From: Stromatinia cepivora
Taxonomy: Eukaryota > Ascomycota > Leotiomycetes > Helotiales > Sclerotiniaceae
Direction: 5' to 3'
Assembly (NCBI GenBank): GCA_014898415.1
Contig: RCTD01000035.1
Coordinates: 62,001-126,000, forward strand
DNA length: 64,000 nucleotides
Under the pieces are notes generated by a model that ran no database searches, was not told where the DNA came from, and worked only from the letters and a program-made list of their open reading frames with translations. Shown piece by piece: positions 56,713 through 64,000 of the stretch; positions within the stretch are counted from its first letter, which is position 1; each line of letters starts with the position of its first letter. Both the position numbers and the translations under genes were made by a program.

Positions 56713-57434
56713 TCATACAAGATACCCTTTCATCCTGAAATAGGCGCGATTCAAAGGGTGGTTCATGTTTCGTAGAATTCTTGGCCCGTAAGGATCCGGA
56801 TTCCGATAGAATTGTGGACGGACCGGCTTCCCCGGCTGTTCTCGCAAATGACAAAATATAGGTATTTCATCATGAGGTGGTATACAATCATAGAGTGTTT
56901 TGTGCTGTGAAGCAGGTTTTGGGTAATCATCAATGGTGTCTATTTTGAGAGAAAACCCGAAATTGCACTTGAGGGGTTCGGCAAAGCAGTCAAGGTGTTC
57001 GCATTGGTCTTCGGGATAAAGGAGTCTTTGAAATAAGATCGAATAATTCAAGCATCCTGCCAAGTATGAGAAGCAACAAGTTGGAATGGCTGAGGTCTCG
57101 CCTCGAACTTGTCTGCCAGTGTTTCGAATTGGCCGAATGCCTGATGGATAATCCTTAAAGCTTCACGTACCGGGGCTGATTTTACCGGGGAATCTCCAGA
57201 AGCACATTCGATGAGCTCTTCAGCGACACTTGTAACCATTATCAAGGAAACTGTGGCAACAAGACATATTTCTTGTAGCTCCTCATACTCTTCGACTGGT
57301 TTCATGAAATTGGTATGCGAGCGGAGTATCCCCTCCTTGGACTTTAAGCCTTTGAGTAGTTGTATCACTTTGAAATTGGAACGCGGAAGATGGTCTTGGT
57401 AGGGTCTATTGATGACAGCGTTCAAAAGACGCAT
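56713..57434 (-). CDS. Unidentified gene, possibly frameshifted or mis-spliced
   Basis: Two minus-strand frames overlap: 57434-57048 (128 codons from ATG, helical and Glu/Leu-rich) and 57063-56713 (116 codons, no ATG at its start, Cys/Pro/Tyr-rich: EDQCEHLDCF, PVRPQFYRNPDPYGP). Both look protein-like, and the second lies exactly where the first ends, so a single gene broken by a frameshift or joined by an unrecognised intron is likely. The second frame closes at a GTATGA that could instead be a donor to an exon near 56590. No domain is recognised. It may be a pseudogene. Confidence 0.35.
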
Positions 57435-58521
57435 AACGCTAGTTCATGAAGCCATTGCCTAGGACTTTGATCAGCCATCTCTCCTCCGTGAATGTATAAT
57501 CGAGCTTACTTCCTAATGTGAATCCGACAGATGCAAGAGATGATAGTACAATAGATCCTGAGATTTGAATGGATAGTTGTATCTAGACGTTTAATGTCCA
57601 ATATGTTCAGATTGACTGAGTTATCCCACGATTACTTATATATATGTAGGACACAAACAGTTCACAGATGATCCCCTGTGTTTGCTTCATCGAAAGCGGG
57701 GTGAAGAGAAATGTCTGACCTAGTTTTCTGGACCAATGAATCCCTTCACGTCATGGATCACCATGTATCAAAACGATTGAAATTCCAAGGCAGTAGGCTG
57801 GAACATGGCAATGAGGTACATTCGGCACCTTTTGCTCCGGCACACCACTGAAATCAGACGCAAAACGTTATAACGCTGATGATCTCCAGGATTCGCTAAT
57901 TAGTATATGCAACGATGCTCATGAAACCCTAGCAAAAACTTCGGGGAAGAAACATTTCAGCACCAGGACTGACTACTAGTCCCAGATTCCTTGGTTGTCT
58001 TGAATGCGCTCGGATGTTGGAATCAATCTGCCAATAATTGTCTAACAATTTTTGCCAGCAAAAGCCACTTGGGTAAGGCAGCATTCGCTCAAAGTTACCG
58101 AAATAGGAGATATTTGACTTCAGCTAATCTAATGTTGAATGTTTTGTTTTTCTAGGAGAGATTTGCGAATGTCGCGGCTGTCAAAATAAATCAATGGGAT
58201 CTCTATGGCTTTTAGTGGTGGCTGCATGGTTACTGAAAATGCGACATTGAGATGTCACTTTCGGCCTGCTTTTCATTTATAGAGAAAGTACTACTTGAGG
58301 AGTCCAAGTGCATAAACATGTGATGTGTTACTCCTCTGATGTAAGTAGTATTCTGAAAATTGATCATCAAAATGCCCGTGCGGTGGATATTAAAATGTAC
58401 CCCACCATCGACAAATTAGACACCAATATCAAAAAAATCGGCAAACCCCCTATCCCTCTTATCTGTGAGAGCAAAAATAGATCTCATGCAACGGATTCAA
58501 ACCGATGATACTCAGGGTAAC
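57435..58521. other. Intergenic region
   Basis: No gene is seen between the broken minus-strand locus and the tRNA. Only short random ORFs are present. Confidence 0.55.
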
Positions 58522-58620
58522 TCCCTACGTAGGGCTCGAACCTACAGCCTCAAGATCAATTCAAATGCAGATGTAATATCCACTTAGAAGTCTTGCGCGC
58601 TACCATTGCGCCAGCAGGGA
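58522..58620 (-). tRNA. tRNA-Arg (anticodon UCU) with intron
   Basis: Read on the minus strand, the full cloverleaf folds. The acceptor stem TCCCTGC pairs with GTAGGGA (one G-U). The D arm is GCGC...GCGC. The anticodon stem CAAGA pairs with TCTTG around the loop CTTCTAA, giving anticodon TCT. The T arm is GTAGG-TTCGAGC-CCTAC. An intron of about 28 nt follows position 37, the canonical eukaryotic site. The internal B box GGTTCGAGCCC is intact. It decodes AGA. Confidence 0.93.
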
Positions 58621-59336
58621 AATCTTATTATTTTTGTGTGATTTCGAGCTAAGAAGTTAAGATTATAAAACAGTTTTTATTTCAAGGAACTAATACACAA
58701 CGTCACCAATTAGTTCCACAGTACGGAGTTGTCCGTCCGCTTGAATGTACTCTAAACCTAAACACTGAAAATACTCGCCTTAAAGACATCCCTTTACTTC
58801 CAACAGCTCCTGAAGTAACGACAGTTGCCGATTACCAAGAAGCTGTAGTCGAGATTGTTTGCAAATATTATTAAAGATGCTCTGCTGATTCTCCGGACCA
58901 TTGCTATTGAGCCTATGGCCGGAGAGCTGCGGCGCAGGCGATTGTGGGGCTTTGCGTCAACATCCCACTTCCCTTGCTAAGTTGCTCTGAAGGGCATCTA
59001 TTTTTTGGCATTAGCCTGTCAATCAGGTAGCTCTTTGGAGGTGGTTTACATTTGGAAATGCGAAGAAGGTTTGTCAAGAAAGGCGTTGTCAAAAACCTGC
59101 AGCTGTACGAAGAGGATGCTGCATCTGGAATTACAAATATAAGATTTGCCATGAGGAGTGATAGCTCTTGCCTATATGAACTACCACTAGTCACTAGTTT
59201 AAGCTAGAGTATTGCATTGGCTACCCCCATACTACTGTTTGTTTATTTAGTTCTACTACCCCGCAATATATACTGTTGCTAATAAATAGATCATATACTT
59301 CACGAGATCCATAATAATTACATAGATACCTCTGAA
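58621..59336. other. Intergenic region with a possible gene fragment
   Basis: A plus-strand frame from about 58657 to 58874 lacks an ATG but reads like protein (QYGVVRPLECTLNLN, RLKDIPLLPTAPEVTTV). It could be the 3' remnant of a degraded gene. Nothing else is supported. Confidence 0.3.
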
Positions 59337-60110
59337 ATGCCTCAAACCTCGACGTACGGCACGGAAAGTGCAGCCAAAAAAGATATCGGTGGCATTCCTA
59401 CGATTCATTATTTCGATTTCCAATCTTGAGGTCGAGGCCAAGTAGTTTCATCATTGCTCATCAATGCCGGAGCTGCATTTAAGGATATTCGATTACATTT
59501 GAAGAATGGCCAGAACATAAAAGAAATGGAAGAGTTGCGGAGATAAATCCTACGGGAAATATACCTGTGGTTAAGATGCCTCGTGGAAAGATCTTGACAC
59601 AGAGTTATGCCATTATTAGGCATTGGTCAAGAATGCTAGGTGCATATGACGGGAAGACCGAGGGGTGAAAAATAATGGGCTGATGCAATTTGCGATATTG
59701 TTGTTGAATGTACGCACACCCATTCATTCAATGCCTCCTTAAAAATTACTTACAAAATATTTGCAGGGCGAACACTTTTCATTCCCGCATTCTTCTCCGA
59801 CAATCAGAAAGAAGATTATGCCAAACATCAGTAGGGCGATTGAGAGAAATACCTAAACGCGATCGAAGCGCATTTGAAGGGCTCAGACTTGTCTAAGAAA
59901 GGTCCTTTTAAAATCGGCAACGACATCACATATGCAGATATGGTTCCATATCAATTGCTTCACGATGAAAGTCTTATATAAGATGGAAGAAAGGGATTGA
60001 AAGAATGTCCGAGATTAGTGTAGTTGGTGGATGATGTGGAGAGCCGACCAAATATCAAGAAGTTCTTGAGCCGTGATGCTCATCTTGGTCAGACAGCAAA
60101 TAGTGTATAG
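59337..60110 (+). pseudogene. Glutathione S-transferase pseudogene
   Basis: A GST can be read across the region in a broken frame. The N-terminal thioredoxin-fold part includes IPTIHYFDF, GRGQVV, LINAGAAFKDIR, then after a frameshift FEEWPEH, INPTGNIPVV and ILTQSYAIIRH. After a probable intron ending TTTGCAG at 59766 comes the helical domain with FKIGNDITYADMVPYQLLHDE and VDDVESRPNIKKFL. Disruptions: TGA right after FDFQS, one single-base frameshift before FEEW, and four later stops (TAG, TGA, TAA, TAG) in the C-terminal domain. The gene is dead in this genome copy but recent enough for both domains to be recognisable. Confidence 0.8.
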
Positions 60111-61453
60111 TATGTAAGATCCTGCAATGAATATTATATCTGAATGTTTGCTTCAAGTTCCACAAGCATGAGCTGAGGATGAGTTTGAAGGTCGGGCTTA
60201 AAGGTCGGAGTCAGATGGGTCCAACTCGTGTTGAATAAATATAGTTTTGTTAACAGTGTTTGGATCGGTCGAGATAACGAATGATGTGGATTCCGCGATG
60301 GAAGAGGATTTATCAATGCTTGAATCGGGATGATAGATCGACAGCCATGGATTAGGTGTTGTGGAAATGGGAGATCGGACATGCGACGAGAATTAATTCA
60401 TGTCCAAATCGAGGATGCAAAACCCAATGGGATACGAGGAAAGTATACCTGCTCTGCTCGTAGAATAATGGAAAGGAAGTATATATTCAAACGAGGTTCT
60501 TGTGGCAAACCATGTAGAAGCTTATGATGACGATTGCTTCCGCTCTATGCCATCCCATCCTACAAAACGAGATGGTATGATTTCCGGGTGAGTCACGTGT
60601 TCAAATCAACTGCTTCCTCACCGCTCACGGACCTACCGGCATCGTCGGCATCGATCATCGTGAAGAAAGCTTTTTGGCCCTTTGGCTCTTCCGTGCAAGA
60701 GTCGTTGCAATATTAATATAATCCTAGGTGTTGCTTTTATCGAACAATTATGGCAGCAGGGTTCACTTATCAGGAAGTGGGTAGAGGGATTTATGCCCTG
60801 TCAATCAAGCTCCTCGTGAAGTCGTCACAACTTTATGTTGTCATACAAATATGTACTATCTGATTTCATTTAATTAAAACAAGAATATCAGGAATATAAA
60901 GCAAAAGTTAAAAGCAAGATAATTTATTTTGATCAATCAAATGATTTTTATTTAAATAAGAAAGTTTAAACTCAAAGTAATTTGGATTTATTCTGAGATA
61001 AGATAGCAACGGGATATTTGTGGAAACATTCTACCACGATACATCGATACACCGTATATACTTTCTATATACTCGTATATGTCATTTGGTTGAAGCTCCA
61101 CTCCAGCTTGTCCAGCTCATAGCTTTTACTAAATCTATGCTTAAGATTTAGCTTCATCATCAAGCTCTTTCCTATGTAGGAGCCATCGATTCATTTTACG
61201 TCAGCTTACATCTTCAATCCATCCATGGTTCTAGCCTATCAAGTGATTAGCTCGAATGTTATCGTCCATTCTTCGTGGATGCCACTCCGACCTGCCTCAT
61301 TAAGTATGGCACCAGAGAGCAAAGAGCTAGGGTCTGCAGATCGTGGGAGGGGTAGTTGCAGCTGTCCCTGCCAAGTTATAAATCATGGAGAAAGTTCTTT
61401 TAGTCTCTTGAATCTGGTTCCATCCATCGTCTCAATTAATCTCATTCATAACA
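60111..61453. other. Intergenic region
   Basis: No gene is supported. AT-rich around 60840-61010. It includes the promoter of the sedolisin. Confidence 0.55.
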
Positions 61454-63840
61454 ATGGTGAGGACGAAGATCTCGGGCTTTGTTGCCCTCGTTGCTCTGAC
61501 GCTTCAAGTAAGTGCCATTGTTGTGCCACGCCATCTGGAGGTCCATGAAAAGCGAGAAAGTTTACACCCGAGATGGACGAAAAGAGATCGTGTCGAGTCA
61601 CACAAGTTATTGCCTATGCGAATTGGCTTGACACAGAGCAATCTCGATGACGGTCATGATCATTTAATGAGAATGTAAGTGTCGGAGCTTCTATTCACTT
61701 AAGACAGCAGAGGTTAATTGGTTCTACATAGATCTGACCCTGCGTCTCCACATTTTGGACAACATTGGACGGAGGAAGAAGTCATCGAGGCTTTCCGTCC
61801 CAGTCAACAAACAGAAGATGAAGTTCGGAAATGGCTGATTGACTCCGGTATTCCAGCTGGACGCATTACTCATTCCGATAACAAAGGATGGTTCGCATTC
61901 TATGCAACTGCCGAAGAAGCAGAAAGTCTGCTGTATACCGAGTACCACGAGTATGAAGATTCAGTCACCGGCGGTGTTATGCCCTCATGCGAGGCTTATC
62001 ATGTTCCCAAGGATATCCGAAGACACGTTGATTACATCAGTCCTGGCATCAAACTCCTTGCACCAATTGAACATCCAAACAACAAGTTGAAGCGAAACGC
62101 CGAAATGTTAGAGCATGAACTTTCTAAAAGAAACACACATGGGCTACTACAAGATGCTAAGCACAAGTACAACAGTACCAATGCTACCGATTTGAGTACT
62201 TGTGATATTGCTATCACTCCAGCTTGTATCGCTGCGCTTTACCAAATTCCACCTGCGACTTTGTCTCATCCAAACAATTCCATGGGTATCTTTGAGTCCG
62301 AGCTACAGTTTTATACACAGAACGATCTAGATTTGTTCTTCGCAAATTTCACGAAACATATTCCAAACGGTACACATCCAATCCCAGCAAACATCGATGG
62401 TGGAATGCAATCAACCACTGATCCTTATTACGCTGGTGGTGAAGCGAATCTCGACATTCAACTTGCTTATCCAATTCTTTACCCACAACAAATTACTCTC
62501 TATCAAGTCGATGACTATATTGTTCAAGCAAACCAAAATGATACCTACACATTTGGATTTAACACCTTTTTGGACGCATTAGATGGCGTAAGTTTAACTT
62601 CCACCCCGAATTCGGGGAACAATTAAATAACATCTTCTAGTCATACTGCAACTTCACGGCCTACAATGAGACTGGCAATGATAAATACTTAGATCAAGCC
62701 TATCCTGACCCTCTAACTGGAGGATGGCAAGGCTCCCTCATGTGTGGTACCTTCACTCCCACCAACGTGATTTCTCTATCATACGGTGGACAAGAATCCG
62801 ACCTCCCAATCGCATATCAAAAGCGACAATGTCTGGAGTATTTGAAACTAGGTCTCCAAGGAGTATCATTCCTTTACGCCTCAGGCGATTCCGGTGTTTC
62901 CAGTAAGTTCCAAATTCGACTCTTTAGATCCAACTTTCCCTTTTCTCACTCGAAAACTAACACAAACCTCCAGACTATCCAGGTGACATTGACGGCCCAA
63001 CCGGTTGCCTTGGTCCAGATCTCAACATCTTCAACCCCACCTGGCCTGGTACCTGCCCCTACGTAACCTCCGTCGGCGCCACAAAAGTCTATCCCGGCTA
63101 TACCGTCCACGACCCCGAATCCGCCGTCTACGATCCCGCCGGTGACCCCTATTCCTCAAACTATTCTTCCGGAGGCGGTTTCAGTAACATCTATCCAATC
63201 CCCGACTATCAAGCTAAATTCGTTGCAAAGTTTTTCGATAAACATAATCCGCCTTATCCTTATTATAGCGCCTTGAGCAACGATACGGATGACATCCAAA
63301 CATTACCTGATATTGGGGCATTGGCCGGGAAAACTGGGGGCATTTATAATAGGATTGGAAGGGGTATTCCGGATGTAGCTGCCAATGGGGATAACATCGC
63401 TGTAAGTCTCTCACACCTATTCTGATACATCGCCCTCTTTCTTACGTAATATTTAGATATACAATGGCAACAATTTCCAGCTCAGCGGAGGCACATCAGC
63501 TAGTACACCTATCTTCTCGGCGGTTATCAATCGTATTAACGAAGAGAGAATTAATGTTGGGAAGGGCCCGATTGGTTTCTTGAATCCGTCGTTGTATGCT
63601 AATCCGGGCATGTTGAATGATATTGTTAATGGGACGAATCCGGGGTGTAATACGGTTGGATTTTCGGCGGTGCCTGGGTGAGTTTTTCTCTTCTCTTCTC
63701 TTTTTGTGTTTTGTGTGATGGGATATATGTGAGAGATAATAGAATGCTAACTTGTAACAATGAATAGATGGGATCCAGTAACTGGTCTTGGTACACCTAA
63801 TTATCCGAAGATGTTGAAATATTATATGGGGTTGCCATAG
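61454..63840 (+). CDS. Secreted sedolisin (S53 serine-carboxyl, tripeptidyl-peptidase type)
   Basis: Six exons (61454-61674, 61732-62587, 62641-62902, 62974-63401, 63457-63677, 63768-63840) give 686 residues. It has a signal peptide (ISGFVALVALTLQVSA) and a prodomain with HFGQHWTEEEV and GWFAFYATAEEAE. The catalytic domain shows the S53 residues: Glu311 and Asp315 in GEANLDIQ, the oxyanion Asp442 in YASGDSGV, and Ser603 in GGTSAS. The C-terminal WDPVTGLGTPNY carries the usual calcium-site region. All introns are short with GTAAGT-type donors. Such enzymes are acid-active secreted peptidases used in extracellular protein digestion. All key residues are present, so it should be active. Confidence 0.95.
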
Positions 63841-64000
63841 TGTGTTTTTATGAATCTTTAGTCATAGGATGATATTTTGCTGAATTATCAGTTTGATTCG
63901 ATAAATATTAGTTCTAAGAATATTTAAATATATACAATCGAAACCCGTCTTCAAAACAATACTTGCTATTATACCAGTGGATATAAAGAAAATAAGTCAT
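63841..64000. other. 3' flank of the sedolisin gene
   Basis: AT-rich 3' UTR/intergenic sequence up to the window end. Nothing else is seen. Confidence 0.6.

Overview
This window looks like a contig from a filamentous ascomycete. Protein-coding genes are spaced 1-3 kb apart and carry short GT-AG introns of about 50-120 nt. Several products are typical of Pezizomycotina: alternative oxidase, a Ser/Thr-rich GPI wall protein, a secreted sedolisin, Aim11 and a DUF5672 glycosyltransferase. Base composition and gene style would fit Leotiomycetes (Botrytis/Sclerotinia-like), but that placement is inference only. No bacterial, viral or organellar segment was seen.

Layout. 1-2.4 kb: the 3' end of an unidentified gene, then alternative oxidase (+). 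2.4-10 kb: a gene-poor accessory stretch holding an 808-bp AT-rich foldback transposable element with TA target duplication, several simple repeats and one micro-ORF for a membrane peptide. 10-15 kb: a PEX4-like E2 enzyme and a large proline/serine-rich protein (both -). 15-18.8 kb: no supported gene. 18.9-21.5 kb: a conserved-looking protein with a mitochondrial presequence (+). 22.5-25.8 kb: an 8-exon Yra1/ALY mRNA export factor (-) head-to-head with a 6PGDH-like/DUF1932 dehydrogenase (+). 27-32.6 kb: a 1,789-aa GPI-anchored wall protein (-). 35-38 kb: a membrane-anchored aspartic-protease-like protein lacking its first catalytic Asp (+).

39.7-46.6 kb is the most unusual part. It is a minus-strand array of very small one-gene cassettes: short single-pass membrane proteins (48-200 aa) and a 77-aa myristoylation-motif zinc-ribbon protein. 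They are separated by intergenic modules that are recognisably related to each other, so the array appears to have grown by tandem duplication followed by rapid divergence. Two adjacent pairs are separated by a single in-frame stop codon. 47.6-52.6 kb: an SDR (-), a DUF5672 glycosyltransferase (+) and Aim11 (+). 53.4-55 kb: an unidentified gene interrupted by an in-frame TAA that lies inside a 30-nt GT...AG segment. 55.4 kb: a 33-unit decamer minisatellite. 58.5 kb: an intron-containing tRNA-Arg(UCU) (-). 59.3-60.1 kb: a glutathione S-transferase pseudogene. 61.5-63.8 kb: a six-exon secreted sedolisin (+).

No operon-like pathway or metabolite cluster is evident. The housekeeping genes serve mitochondrial respiration (AOX, Aim11, the presequence protein), peroxisome import (PEX4) and mRNA export (ALY). 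The accessory genes are mostly secreted, wall or membrane proteins. All exon boundaries were deduced by eye from reading frame and GT-AG signals, without transcript data.
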